From positions 458,217-522,216 of the forward strand of contig CM055108.1 of assembly GCA_029204225.1 (NCBI GenBank): 64,000 bases of DNA, read 5' to 3'. The translations under genes and the position numbers were made by a program. Position 1 is the first letter of the stretch. Each line of letters begins with the position of its first letter. Below the pieces are notes generated by a model. It worked only from the letters and a program-made list of their open reading frames with translations. It searched no databases and was not told the origin of the DNA. The DNA is from Diphasiastrum complanatum. Lineage: Eukaryota; Streptophyta; Lycopodiopsida; Lycopodiales; Lycopodiaceae. Positions 45,058 to 56,698 of the stretch are shown piece after piece.

Positions 45058-47015
45058 CCTGGCCCTACTCGGGTTTCAGCAGATTGTGGCCCGCTTCTTG
45101 CTTCTAGTTTGGAAGGTTGAAAAGAGAGAGGGGGTTTTTAGAAAATTTAAAACTTTCTCTTTTTCTTGCATGGAGGAAGGAGTGTAAACTAAAAGGTTTT
45201 TTTTATTTTTCCTTCATGTGTCCTATTTGGCTTCTCGGTATGTTTGGTTTCCGATTTTCCTAGGGCAATTTATGCGATAATTGTACAATGTTTTTGCACT
45301 TGATGATAGCCTTGTTAAAATTACAAGTTAATGGTATTAATTCAAGCACGTAACTTGTTATAAAAAATGGTTTTTTCTTATGAACATGGCTTAGGTGAAT
45401 ATGGTAATATCAAGGGCAAACTTGTACTTAATGGAAAAGGAGGTTCCCATTGTTGGGTGATGCCACCAATTCCCATGAGATTCAACCGGCCTCACCCGAC
45501 ATGGCAGACCCACTCGATTTTAACCCATTGTTTATGCATTTAGTAAAGTTATTTTTGGAACTTTATTTAGGCATAAACATTGAATGCAATTTGCACATTG
45601 TTAAATGGACAGTTGAGAATTGGACATTTATGTCCAAAGGTTTTTGGATTTTTTTTCTTTTTTTTTGATTAACTCAAAGCTATTCGTCATCAAAAGAAGA
45701 AACTATGAAACCAATCTAAAAAGATATGCCATTTGACACTCAAAATCAAATAGTTATGAATAGTCGTAAGGCTTGACAAGCAGAACTCATTCAGAAATTT
45801 GATTTTTTGGGTTTGGCATACCAGTTGAACCAATCAAGCCTTTACATTCATTAAGAATTGTGAAATTTGACACAAAATGATCAACTAGAAAACTATAAGG
45901 TTCAATGAAGGTCATATGCAATTTTTTGCACATTGAACTCAGCCCGTTAGTAAAGCAGTTGTAATTGAAACATATTAGTCAAATTTGTTCTTAATTAGAT
46001 TAAAGTTCCCACTCATTCTTTTCCATTTCTTGATATGTCTCTTGAGGAAGGTTAGGATGACACCTACACTCTTTTTAGTGGCCAAAAAGATAAGAAAAGG
46101 GTGAAGAAATATGTGGGTTGGATTTTGTACTATCAAGTTGAAATTTGTGCAAATTTTTGAGAACTTCACATAGTACCTATTTCCTTAAAAAGTATATGAG
46201 TAGTTTCAAAAGATTTTTGGACGATTAGATCGGGACGTGGACGACTTTCCTGGAGAAAGAACCTGTGGTATGGGATGCATGCATTTCCAAAGGGGAGATA
46301 TGAAACTAACTGGATCGGGATGACCATTATATGGCCATAAATCTAGAATGATGCCAAATGCTAATGGTCACAATATGGCATTTTGTTGGAAAGTTGAGGT
46401 ATTGGTCATGACCCCTTAGGGATATCTCAAATTTACAAAACCAGGAGCCTTACAAGCTATTTCTTTATTCTAAGAGTATATTAGTGATTTTCTTTGTCAA
46501 AATTTGCCAATTTCATGTGATTGCTTGGGAAGGTAATTATTATTAGCCATGAACCTTGGACATGTCACACGAATGGTTAACCAAATGTTTTCAATTTATA
46601 GTCACTTCTTTCCTAAAAAATCAATAATCCTTTTATGATTATATTGGTCAATTTTACTAAGAGGTAACAAGTTTTTTAACCACTAAAGAGAATCTTTGGA
46701 TAAGTCATTTATTTAAATGTGTTCGGACATTAGAGATATTAAGTTGCATTAATGTAACACAAGTCGAAAGGACTTTTTTTTGATTTTTTAGATTTTCTTT
46801 GTAGACTTCTCCTAGGCCATATCGATGGATATGACTCAAAACTTCTCGTATAGAAGTTCCGGAGAATATTAAGTTATTCTAAATTACAACTAAAGAGTAT
46901 TAAAATCTAGATGCATTCTAGATTGAACCTTAACTTTGGAATGCCCTATGTGTCATGACTTGTGTAAGGAAGTTTTGAGGGTTACAATTATTTTAAAGTT
47001 AGCATAAGTTGTGCG
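45055..47015. other. Non-coding, no feature recognised
   Basis: AT-rich with poly-T runs. No coding or repeat structure could be supported. Confidence 0.45.
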
Positions 47016-47032
47016 AGAAACTTTATAAAATG

Positions 47033-47118
47033 CTTCTTGGTTTCCAAAGGAGGCTCGAACTTGGGACCAAAGAAACTTTGGATGCCAAGCTAACCAACTA
47101 GGCCAACCCCTTTGGGCA
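47033..47118 (-). mobile_element. tRNA-derived SINE, short, with 17-bp target duplication
   Basis: The minus strand carries a tRNA-like head with an internal promoter: box A in TGGCCTAGTTGGTTAGC and box B in AAGTTCGAGCCTCC, about 35 bp apart. The 86-bp body is flanked by a perfect 17-bp direct repeat AGAAACTTTATAAAATG (47016-47032 and 47119-47135), the mark of LINE-mediated insertion. There is almost no body beyond the tRNA-related part and only a short purine tail (CCAAGAAG). It is not a functional tRNA gene, since no cloverleaf with a proper anticodon arm forms. Confidence 0.75.
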
Positions 47119-47135
47119 AGAAACTTTATAAAATG

Positions 47136-47510
47136 GCTCAAGATTAGATGAAGATTGATTAGTTTTCTGTTACTCCCAGGGATTTGTGTCATTTGTTATT
47201 TGTTAACGTGACTTACTCCCACCCTTGAGAAATGTTATTTTACACAAAGATGGGTGCTGCAACATTTTATGATTTAGGGATTAATAAAAAAATGATTTCA
47301 AACTTGTCAATACATACTTCATTTTCCTCTTTTAGGGCATTTTTCTTTTATAGAGCATTTTGCTAGCCCTCAACCCCATCAGCACCCTTAGGTCCAGCAT
47401 AGAATCATCAATTTTCCAGTAGTTGTGCAACGAAGAATCGTCCTACAAGTAGTTATCCCTTTGTATGTGTTAATCCTTTCTATCAACTACATATTTTGTA
47501 TTATGGAAGG
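47136..47510. other. Non-coding
   Basis: Nothing recognised. Confidence 0.4.
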
Positions 47511-47625
47511 TGCCGGGCAGAGGACATTCTGCTCGGTTCGACTTTCCAAAATTTTTTAGGCTCGGCTTTGGGCCTCGCCTAAAATTTTTTGGAAATCCAA
47601 ACTGGGCAGACACATTCCATTGCGT
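47511..47625. repeat. Imperfect palindrome (~115 bp foldback)
   Basis: The inner arms TTTCCAAAATTTTTTAGGC (47543-47561) and 47577-47595 match at 17 of 19 positions around a 15-bp loop. Outer arms rich in CTGCTCGG/CTGGGCAG extend the pairing to about 47511 and 47625. It could be a small inverted-repeat transposon or a foldback derivative. Confidence 0.7.
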
Positions 47626-48074
47626 AATGGGTACCTTAACTTTTTTCACATGTACATTATGAAGCGTAATAAGCAATTTGACTTGACTGACCACTCTCAA
47701 CATGCCATGTGGCAGTTGTACGGACGCGTAGGGTAAAAAGCATAGCACTTTCGTTCGAAAAAAAAGTACATATATATTCTGCTTTTTAATCTGTTCAAAA
47801 AAGTGGGCATAATAGTCACAAGGTATCCATTAGGACCTGATTAGGTTAATTGAATGGTAACATTTATCCATGGTTGCCTCTTGATGAGCATATTACACTG
47901 GTGCTCATAAAATATATAGGAGGATAGAGGATGTCAAGTGCATCTCTTTCTACCTTCATTGCATTATCTACACAAGCGCTTGCTCTCTGTTTCAATAACT
48001 TACAAGAGAGCAGGTGTATGATTTGGGATGGATTCAATAAGAATGTCCAGTACACTCAAGAGAAATGTATTAAG

Positions 48075-48100
48075 GTGTGTGTGTGTGTGTGTGTGTGTGT
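48075..48100 (+). repeat. (GT)n tract
   Basis: Thirteen GT units. Confidence 0.95.
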
Positions 48101-49596
48101 CTTGATCTTGACTTGATGATGGAGATGGCTGGAGCCTGCTGGAAGTGCTGACTTGACTGACAACAATATCCAGCACAGAATAAACTGTTACTTTCTTACA
48201 CGTACGGAAAAGCTATGATACCTGGCCTCTTGTACACAGTACCGCTTTCTTGATCCGTATGCCTTACAAAACTAACAATTTCCTCTCAACAAAGCAAAGG
48301 ACGTGAAGATTTATAATACACGAAAATCTGCATCAAAGCTGGCTATGGCAGTGCAATGGAAAGGAACATTGAATACTCACAAAAAGAAAATATATGTCAT
48401 GATCATGATGACCCAAACTTTTTAAAGGTTAGCTGAGTATTCTCTGTTGATCAGAAGCTTGTAAAAGTACTATAATGCATGCTGCATGAGTGAGCAGTAT
48501 ACTCTGGTCCCCAGATAGTAAGAAAAAATTGCTTTGATCACACTATCCAGTAGCTCGAGTTGAACAGAATAATCATGTTAAGTACTGGTTTGACAGCAAA
48601 TGACAGACTAACTAATACGACTATACTATTTTCTAGCTTTTCATGACGACGTAATTCTGTATCCAAGTCAATCTCCAAGCTGAAATAAGTCTGTGGGCTC
48701 TGGAGTCTGAAGGTTTTCCTTCTAAAGCACTTGAGTGGACAAAAGAAACTATTATATTAATGTATCATATTCTTGCCACTTGTGAATTGAGAGCATATTT
48801 TGTACTATGTGAAGATTCAGGAATGAGGAGAAGGATAGATGGTGATTCGTTTGTTATCTGTGACAAGTGAGTGAGTGAGAGTGATGTGATGATGCATGCG
48901 CAGACTTTTGCAGGCAAAGCTGAAGCTGCACCTGCAACAGGCTGCTTTAGTGAGAAGGAAATGAAGAACAAGAATTGAGGAGGAAGAGGCAGCAGCCGTA
49001 CTCCCTCGCTCTCGCTCTAGTGTTAAGCTGATGGTAGATCCAGGGACCAGCATTGGACTCTGGAAATTCCCTCACTTCTCATCTGTACTTCATTTCTAAT
49101 TTCTAGATTATCCGTACTCTGTTTCTCAATTCTGATTCCTTACATTGAAAAAATAATAATTTTTCTGAGCTTCAAAGGCATGGATTTGCACAGCCCTTGC
49201 CAGCTAGGTGAGTGAGTCGTCAAAAAAGCTAAATCAAGCCATCGTCTTAAAAATGTACAACACTTTACCTGAATGAAAGGATTAAATTCCAATGCAATGG
49301 ATATATAACACATTCTGCCCATTCTTTGGTCACTCAAAAAGCATAATCCGCTCATTCTTCTAGAACACATCAACACTACATTCAAGGTCATATTACATGG
49401 CAAAATGCAGATGCCATATGCTTATTCCGCTTCATAATCATCATGTGAGAATAAGCCATACACCAGCGGATGAAATGTCAATTTCAACAATTGGCATATA
49501 CCTTTTATTTATTTTTTGCAACTACTAGCCTTGATGCTTTGGAAAGCTTGCTTCAAATCCTTTCCAATGTTGGATTTCTATCTTTGATGGTCACCA
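48101..49596. other. Non-coding, no supported gene
   Basis: A possible terminal exon after an acceptor CAGACTTTTGCAG at about 48900-48916 was considered but has no recognisable content. The minus-strand frame 49403-49140 is likewise unrecognised. Confidence 0.4.
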
Positions 49597-49880
49597 TCAA
49601 CATCCAAAGTATCATCAATCAAATCATCAACATCAAGAATGTTAGATCCAATGTTCACCCCACCACTTGAAGAGACTTTTGGAAAGTTTCCTTCATAAAA
49701 AATGACATTTCTTCCAATGACCACTTTCTTTGTTGAAGGAATGTAAACTTTGTAAGCCTTGCTTACTTCACTATAGCCAACAAACACACCTTTCTTTGAA
49801 GATGGATCCTCCTTGGTTCTATCATTAAGAGTGATGTTGATATAGCAAATGCATCCGCCCCTCTTATGATGACCAAAATC
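49597..49880 (-). pseudogene. Copia integrase C-terminus / integrase-RT linker
   Basis: The minus strand encodes CICYINITLNDRTKEDPSSKK, GVFVGYSEVSKAYKVYIP and VVIGRNVIFYE. The block KxxxxxFVGYSxxSKAYRxYxPxxxKxxxSRDVxFxE is the conserved Copia integrase C-terminal signature. Upstream and downstream domains are missing. It has the same orientation as the gag at 54107-53505, so both may derive from one element split by the plus-strand Copia at 49942-53457. Confidence 0.82.
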
Positions 49881-49941
49881 TTCTGCAAGTAATACAAGAA
49901 AACCAATCACGACATTAAGGGTTGTCGAGTTCTCAAGCACA

Positions 49942-52617
49942 ATGAAGCAAAGAAGAAGACGCAGCAAGATGGAGGATTTGATTTTTGCCAGAACCTCTCA
50001 TGAAGACCCAACATTGATAATGATACAAGATCAAGATAGTAGAGATGTCCTTCTATGGTATCTCGATTCTGGTGCTTCTCAACACATGACTCCATGCAAT
50101 TTCCTATTCGAAGATCTCACTCTTTATCTTCAAATGGTGAATTGACCATGCTCAAGGATGTACTTTATGTACCCAAACTAGCAAAGAATTTACTGTCAGT
50201 CAACAAGCTCACTGATCAAGGCTATAGAGCCTTGTTTTTTTTGTTATGTACTATTTTGAATAAGAACTATAAAGATATCCTCTCTGCAAGCAGAGAAGGT
50301 AATTTGTACATTTTGATTCATGAATGTGCACTTACTACCATGTGAGTATTTCAAATGCCCAGTTATGGCATCAAAGATTAGGACACTTAAACATGAGATT
50401 GATCTTGTATATGCATCATAATAGTATGGTCAAGGATCTAAATATTAATGCTGCTTTCACTGACACTCGACATGTCTGTGAGATGTGCCTAGTGTCTGTG
50501 AGATGTGCCTACTAGGCAAACAGTCTAGATCAAGATTCCCAAAGGGACAAGCCACTAGAGCCAAGTCCATTTTAGGATTGATACATAGTGATATGTATGG
50601 TCCTATGAGTGTGCTCTCTCTAGGTTTAGCACTATAGTTTAGTCTAAAGCACCTCCGAGTGTTTGGTTGTCTTTGTTATGTGCAGATTCCGTGACCTGAG
50701 GAAGAAGCTCGATCTTGTCAGTTGCAGGAGTATGTTCATCGAATACTCGACATCACATAAAGCCTATCAAATCTATGATGTCGAATCAAGCCGTATCTCA
50801 ATCAGTCGAGATGTCGTCTTCCTCGAAGATGGATTTTACGACTTCAAGCAGAAGCAGCCAATGCAAGAGTTCGTTCCAACGACTCCCATCACCATCGGCA
50901 GGCCTCGACCTACGACTATTTTGACAAACATCAAAGATACCCATGTCACACAACAAGGAGAATTACCATTCTCAGCCACCGACTTCTGTTCAAAGATCTG
51001 CCCGACATTGACATGAGCTTGATCGTTATGTCCCTCAAGCATTCATAAGTTATGATGAACCTGCCTCAATAGCAGAAGCACCATCGAGCTCAAATGCAGA
51101 CAACTAGTGTACTGCCATGAATGTTGAGTATAACTTATTGATGAAGAACAAGACTTGGAATTTTGTCGATCCTTCTGATACAAAGATCATCGACACTAAG
51201 TGGATCTTCAAGTTGAATCTCAATCTAGATGGCTCGATAACCAAATGGAAAGCTCGACTAGTCGTCAAAGACTATGAACAAACCTATGAGATTGACTACA
51301 CAGAGACTTTCAGTCCAGTTGTAAGACTTTAGTCAATTCGATCTTTACTTGCTATTGTACTTGTCGAAGATCTAGAAGTTCACCAAATGGATGTTCATAC
51401 AAAATTTTTGAATGGATACATACAAGAAGATATTTACATCTATCAACTTGAAGGTTACATCCTTCAAGGCCAAGAACACAAGGTATGCAAGCTGCAAAAA
51501 GCTCTCTACAGGCTAAAGCAAGCTCCAAGGGCCTGGTTTGATAGAATCAATCTATTCTTGTTGCAGCACGACTTCATCCCTAACTCAGTTGACTCTAATG
51601 TTTATCTCAAACAAAGAGGCTCAAGCTATATTGTAATAACTCTCTATGTTGATGAATCTCTGATCATCAACAATTCGAATCAGTTGCTTCATGAATCAAA
51701 GTCATTATTTTCGAAGGAATTCAAACTGACCAATTCAGGCCCTGTGCATTACCTTCTCGAGATTGAGATAACCAGAGACAGAGCAAACTGAATCGTGATA
51801 ATCCAAGAAAAGTATCTAACCAATGTACTTTACAGGTATGGCATGAAAAACTACAAGTCCACAGACTCGCCTATGGATCCAGGATTCAACTGTCGAAGGA
51901 CATGTGCCGACGATTGAAGCAAAGAATAAGGAGATGTACAAATACCCCTATTAGTCGATAGTTGGATCGACATGTATGCCATGGTCTGCACTCAACCTGA
52001 TCTAGCCTTTACAGTTAGCACATTGTCATAGTTTATGTCGAATCCCAGCCTACCTCACTAAAAATCTCTACTTAGAGTACTAAGATACATTCAAGCCACT
52101 AAGCACTATGCTCTGTGTTATAATGGAAACATAGAGGATGCTCTAGCATTACTTATTTTTTTTTGGGCTGAAAATGTGGACACACGAAAATCCACTTCTT
52201 ACTATCTATACTTTCTAACAAGAGGACCCATTTCATGGAATAGTCGAAAGCATAAATATATTTCTTTGTTTTCCATAGAGTCTGAATATGTGGCAGCCAC
52301 CTCTATAGTGAAGGAAATCCTCTGGCTCAAAATATTGCTCCATGATCTTATGATCCCTCAATTCGAACCAACTATACTCTATTGCGACAATCAGAGCTAC
52401 ATTGCTTCATCTTTGAACCCACGAACTCACTCTAGAACTAAACACATTGAAGGTCAGTTTTATTTTCTTAGAGAGAAAGTTCTGAACAAGGTTGTCAAAT
52501 TAAGTTAATGTCCAACTGACAATATGTTGGTAGATATCTTGACTAAGCCTTTGTCAAGGGAAAAGCATGTTGTGTTATGCAGCTTGCTAAAGTTTATTCA
52601 GGATCCTAGGAGTTAAG
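49942..52617 (+). pseudogene. Copia pol: protease, pre-integrase, RT, RNase H (5'-truncated)
   Basis: Protease WYLDSGASQHMT at about 50060-50095 comes first. The pre-integrase region follows with LWHQRLGHLNM near 50355. The integrase core is almost wholly deleted near 50580-50650, and an integrase C-terminus near 50700-50850 remains. RT starts with NKTWNFVDP and TKWIFKLNLNLDG near 51150-51220; QMDVHTKFLNG near 51385 and a catalytic block that reads LYVDESLI (usually YVDD, here D to E) near 51643 follow. RNase H at 52150-52500 has SRKHKYISLFSIESEY and LYCDNQSYIA, and the C-terminal DILTKPLSREKH is near 52530. Frameshifts and stops near 50150, 51330, 51790 and 51900-52170 inactivate it. Confidence 0.88.
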
Positions 52618-52629
52618 CTTAAGAAGGAG

Positions 52630-53457
52630 TGTTGGAGTTAATCTTCACTCCGACTCATCGAATTTATTTCTTGAGCACTTGTATACTATGTAGAAGTTCT
52701 TTCTCTATAATAGCATGCAGTCTTACTCACACAAGTTGAACCATCTATGCAATACATCGACTTGAAGTAGAAGCAGGATCGAGTCTGTTGACGTCTAGGC
52801 CATCAACTTCACCGACTCAACTTCGTCGACATCCTGACATCAACTCCATCAACATCTTCTCTAGGAAAAACTAGTCGACTCGACTTGTCCGACACCTTGG
52901 ACGATCGTCGACTATCACTAGTCAAAATGAAGCTCTTCCTCTACCATATCTGACATAGACTATGTCACAGTTCATTTCAGTACTTTGCAATAATTGCACT
53001 ATTTCACACTCAGTTGTTATAACTATCGCATGTATATATACATAATAGCAACACACAGAACATATGAGTGATGATACATGAATGAATGTAATCAGAGTCA
53101 ATCAGTGGAAGCATGAATTAAAGTTCTGTATTAGAATTATGTGATTCCATAGGATCAAAGATTTAAGAGAGAGTGAACATAATTCAAGAAGTAGAGATTG
53201 TATTCAATCTGTAACTAGAATAGTAAGATCACAACACTTAGTGTGCTATTATCATGAACCATGAAGGGAGCGAGACAATTAGACATCTATGGAAGTCATG
53301 CTTCCTTCGAGTTGATATATTTGATTGAGTCATGGCAACCTACTAAGATATTCATCTTGTCAATCTAAGTAATAGTCTGAATCTATTGTTTGGCAAATAT
53401 CTTGTTATAGTTTATATGTTGAGTTTTCTCTTTACTGGAACTCGTATCCAGTGAGGC
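52630..53457 (+). repeat. Copia LTR (~828 bp) following the pol end
   Basis: A purine tract (AAGAAGGAG, 52621-52629) precedes TGTTGGAGTTAATC, the LTR start. The right boundary is inferred from a Met-tRNA primer site at 53458-53468, and the last bases are GTGAGGC. A 3' LTR should not be followed by a primer site, so two copies may have been joined here. Confidence 0.7.
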
Positions 53458-53468
53458 TGGTATCAGAG
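53458..53468 (+). other. tRNA-Met primer site after the Copia LTR
   Basis: TGGTATCAGAG on the plus strand, immediately after the LTR. The element it would serve stops within about 40 bp, where a minus-strand gag begins. Confidence 0.75.
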
Positions 53469-53504
53469 TTGATGAACAAAATATTCAAACGAAAATATTT
53501 TGTA

Positions 53505-54107
53505 TCATTCATGTAAGAACCCAGCAGAAATCTCTTGCAAATCCACCATACTTGGCAAAGTATTTTGAATAGCAAAACTTTGAACAAGATTAGCATGATC
53601 ATCCAACAAGCCATTAAGAACTACTTGAACAAGCTCTACTTCCGTAAGGCTTTCATCAATACATGCTAACTCATCATTGAATGCTTTAACTCTCAAAACA
53701 GTAGCATGAGCACTTTTGTCCTTCTTTTGCATACTAGAAAAGATTTGTCTTCTTAGGTTTAGAACCCTAGATGTAGACTTGGACTCATAAAGCTTCTTCA
53801 AAGCCTCCCAAGCCTCACTTGATGAAATACACTTACCAACTTCCTTGAGAAGTTCATTAGTCACATTCATCTTGATGATGTGTAGAGCTTTCTTAGCTCT
53901 CTTGTCATACCTCAATTGTTCTTGAGGTGCCAAAGGTCTCTCCTCCACACCTACAACAATATCCATCAACTCATTCATCTTCAATAAGAACTCCATCCTC
54001 ACCTTCCAAGTATAATAGTTGATTGAGGTAAGCCTTCCAACATTAAGCCACTTGAGGTTGCCATGTTGCAATGATCTAATCTTCTCTTTGAACCTGTTCC
54101 AATGCAC
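53505..54107 (-). CDS. Copia gag (UBN2 type), minus strand
   Basis: An intact 200-codon frame starting MHWNRFKEKIRSLQHGN. It holds the UBN2-type gag pattern: LTSINYYTWKVRMEFLLK, ALHIIKMNVTNELL, SSSEAWEALKKLYES and LRRQIFSSMQKKD, then FNDELACI and VVLNGLLDDH. It would form the capsid of a Copia element. No zinc knuckle follows before the frame ends near 53505, where it abuts the opposite-strand LTR and primer site, so it is a C-terminally truncated gag. The divergence from the plus-strand gags at 24375 and 55543 shows a different family. Confidence 0.85.
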   Translation of the reverse strand: MHWNRFKEKIRSLQHGNLKWLNVGRLTSINYYTWKVRMEFLLKMNELMDIVVGVEERPLAPQEQLRYDKRAKKALHIIKMNVTNELLKEVGKCISSSEAWEALKKLYESKSTSRVLNLRRQIFSSMQKKDKSAHATVLRVKAFNDELACIDESLTEVELVQVVLNGLLDDHANLVQSFAIQNTLPSMVDLQEISAGFLHE

Positions 54108-54354
54108 TTAGCAATCCCTTGAAAATCAACGAATGAAACTCAAGAAGAAATCACAAAGATATGAAAACTATTTGATTATTTTCCTTCCTACTAATTGACT
54201 AATCGGTCTTTAATCTTCATCCAACTGTTTATCCAGTTCTGCAAATTTTCTCGTGTTTTTATATAGTCTGCAAAACTACAAGTGTTTTTACAAAGTCTAC
54301 AGAAATACATGGAGTTTGACAACAGTGTCGGGTTTTCTCTCTCTACAAAAACGC

Positions 54355-54535
54355 GACAGTGTTGTTTTTTTGCATTTTTCGCCTGTTAGGAATCGCGTGA
54401 AAAATGCAATGTCATCTTTTTTGAATTTTTGCCTGTCATAAATTACGTGTAAAAATGTAGTATCGCCTTTTTCGCATTTTTCACCTATCAGAAATTACGA
54501 GTAAAAATGCAGTGTCACATTTTTCGCCTGTGGCA
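54355..54535 (+). repeat. ~50-bp tandem repeats with self-complementary ends
   Basis: Four imperfect units at 43-52 bp spacing, each with a GCATTTTTCGCCTG part and a GTGAAAAATGC part. The two parts are complementary, so each unit can form a hairpin of about 10 bp. They lie in the region that should be the LTR of the Copia element whose primer site is at 55272. Confidence 0.8.
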
Positions 54536-55271
54536 ATTTACATTCATTAATGTAGAGTGACCATTTACATTCATTTATGCATACAAGTTGTTTACGGCCA
54601 ATTGTCGTCGCTTATCAGCAAGCAACTTCTGAAAAGAACTAGATGAATGTCGGCGGACTCCAGCCAACTGGCAGTCGCATTCGACGATCTAATTACTTAG
54701 TATAAATTAGTTGTTCATACATCTCATTATCAAGATTGTGAATTACACGACGCTTCATGCACTCTTACCAAGCATATCGTTCACAATAAAAAAGTATCGT
54801 AGTTAGCTCTCTATCAAGCTTTCAAGCTTGAACTCTCTTGAGCATTCTAGCTCAATCTTTTAGAGATTTATTTTAGAGTTGCTATTGCACTATTGCTTAT
54901 CAATAGAGTCGCTTATTTCATACTTATTCTCATTTACTCAGAGGTAGCTTTAGAGTGTGCGGTTTCTATCCACTATTGTTTTGCACTCATTAGCATCTGA
55001 TCTTGTTTTTTTGAATCGATACTATTTCCTTATTGCGTTCAGTTTGTGGCAGAATGCATGCATCTCTGTATTGCTTTTGTAATAGGTAGAAATTGTCTGA
55101 GAATTCAATACTTTATGTTTGGCTACGTAATCACTTAGTATCTAGCAAAAATTAGTTGGTAGATATTGGACGTGATTCCCATCACTACTGCTTTGTTCAA
55201 TTTTTAATAGGCGTAGTCATGCATTGGAAGTAAAAAGTTTTCGCTATTCCATTACTCACCTATTTCTGACA
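54536..55271 (+). other. Probable 5' LTR of the Copia element at 55272
   Basis: Non-coding sequence that ends in TATTTCTGACA just before the primer site. The left end could not be fixed and there is no second LTR in the window. Confidence 0.5.
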
Positions 55272-55284
55272 TGGTATCAAAGCA
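55272..55284 (+). other. tRNA-Met-like primer site
   Basis: TGGTATCAAAGCA, one base different from the usual site, 270 bp before the gag start. Confidence 0.75.
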
Positions 55285-55542
55285 TATTATCATAGTATCA
55301 ATGCTAGATCACTACTACTTTATCTGAACCGTCATGGTATCAAACTTTTGATCTCTATCAGGGCCTAATACTATTTTGATATCAGAGCGAAAAGCTCTAA
55401 TACTTGATATCTTTTTCAATATCAAATTATTCTTCAGTTCGAATCAATTTGTTTCGGTATCAGAGAATTGATTTCTAATTGTAACGCAGCAATGTATCTT
55501 TCTCTTAATGACAATCGAATTATTGACAGTCTAAAATTCCAG

Positions 55543-55944
55543 ATGGATTCTCAAAATAAAGTCGGTCTTATTGCAGACAAGCCGAATGGATCCAATTATC
55601 ATTTATGGAAATTTAAGGTGAAGACCTTGCTAATCGCCAACGAGTTGTGGGATGTTGTTATAGATATCAAAGTAAAATCTGAAGACGACACAGAAAACTC
55701 AACATGGAAATCAAAGGATGGTAAAGTTTTCACGCTTATTATCCTCAATATATCACATACTCAAATTGGCCACATAGTTGAAGCTAAAACTTTGAAAGAA
55801 GTTTGGGACATCTTGAGCTCACTATATGATGTGAGAGACATAACTACTAAGTTACACCTTCGAAGAAAATTCTTCACACTCAAGATGTTGAATAATGATT
55901 CTCTTCAAAATTATATTAACCAATTTAAGAATCTCTTGCAATAG
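55543..55944 (+). pseudogene. Copia gag, N-terminal half
   Basis: I choose MDSQNKVGLIADKPNGSN at 55543 as the start because the sister copy at 24375 begins MDSESKSG at the same place; an in-frame ATG also exists at 55468. NYHLWKFKVKTLLIANELWDVV, HIVEAKTLKEVWDILSSLYD and TKLHLRRKFFTLKM give the DUF4219/UBN2-type capsid. A TAG at 55942-55944 ends it where the family continues; beyond the stop, gag sequence (LLSSLPSTYEN) goes on to about 56110. It would be cytoplasmic capsid protein. The later knuckle is unrecognisable. Confidence 0.83.
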
Positions 55945-56324
55945 ATGACCGTTGTCGGATCAGTCATAGATTATCAAGACGCAATTATGACATTGCTTTC
56001 AAGCCTACCCTCTACATATGAGAACTAGGTGATGATCATCATGACACACTCATATTTAACGCTTACTAGAGTTATCACTATGTTGCTGCAAGAAGATAAT
56101 CGAAGAAGTTAAGAGACTTCATCTACCTCTTCGTCTCATGCTCTATATGTCAACAAGGGCTCGAAATGACAGAAGCAGAAAAGCTCCAAGCAGTCTACAT
56201 TGAATCAGAAACAGACTCAAAGTCAAGAAAAATCATCAAATCCACATTTGCTTGTATGTTTCTGAACTCTCTACAAACCTATTATCGATAAGTAGAATTA
56301 TAGATTTAGGTCATAAGGTGGATT

Positions 56325-56697
56325 TTGAATATGACCAATGCAGAATTATCGATAGGAGTAATAAGATCCTTGCACTCGGCAAGAGGCATGAATACTTATA
56401 TAGATTGGCATATTGTTGATTTTAGTCAAGCCTTGAAAACCTCTGTTCTTGTCAATAAAACATTACTATGGCATCATCGCTTAGGATACTTGAATTATGA
56501 ATCTGTTTCGAACATGTCCAAACAATCTCTGGCTCTTGATCTCGACTATCCTTTTGGCAAAGTCGATCTCCTTGTCTACCATAGCTGCATCCTTGGAAAG
56601 TAGACTAGGATTCCTTTTAGATCAAGTCATAGGCATGCAGCAAAAGGTTTGTTAGATGTTGTTCATACAGATATATGTGGACCTATGCAAACTCCTT
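56325..56697 (+). pseudogene. Copia pre-integrase and integrase start, cut at 56697
   Basis: LLWHHRLGYLNYESVSNMSKQ and HSCILGK give the GAG-pre-integrase domain, and after a TAG near 56601 the integrase begins with LLDVVHTDICGPMQTP (HTDxCGPM holds the first catalytic Asp). Reading ends abruptly at about 56697, where the palindromic end of a DNA transposon starts. No continuation of the integrase was found at the far side (59118 onward), so the join involves a loss as well as an insertion, or the far side was replaced. Confidence 0.8.
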
Positions 56698-56698
56698 G

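Noticed and set aside
47033-47118. Possible functional tRNA gene
   Set aside because: Boxes A and B are present, but arms do not pair into a full cloverleaf and a 17-bp target duplication flanks it; a SINE fits better.
48900-48980. Possible terminal exon after CAGACTTTTGCAG
   Set aside because: Two frames give short peptides of no known family; nothing upstream supports it.
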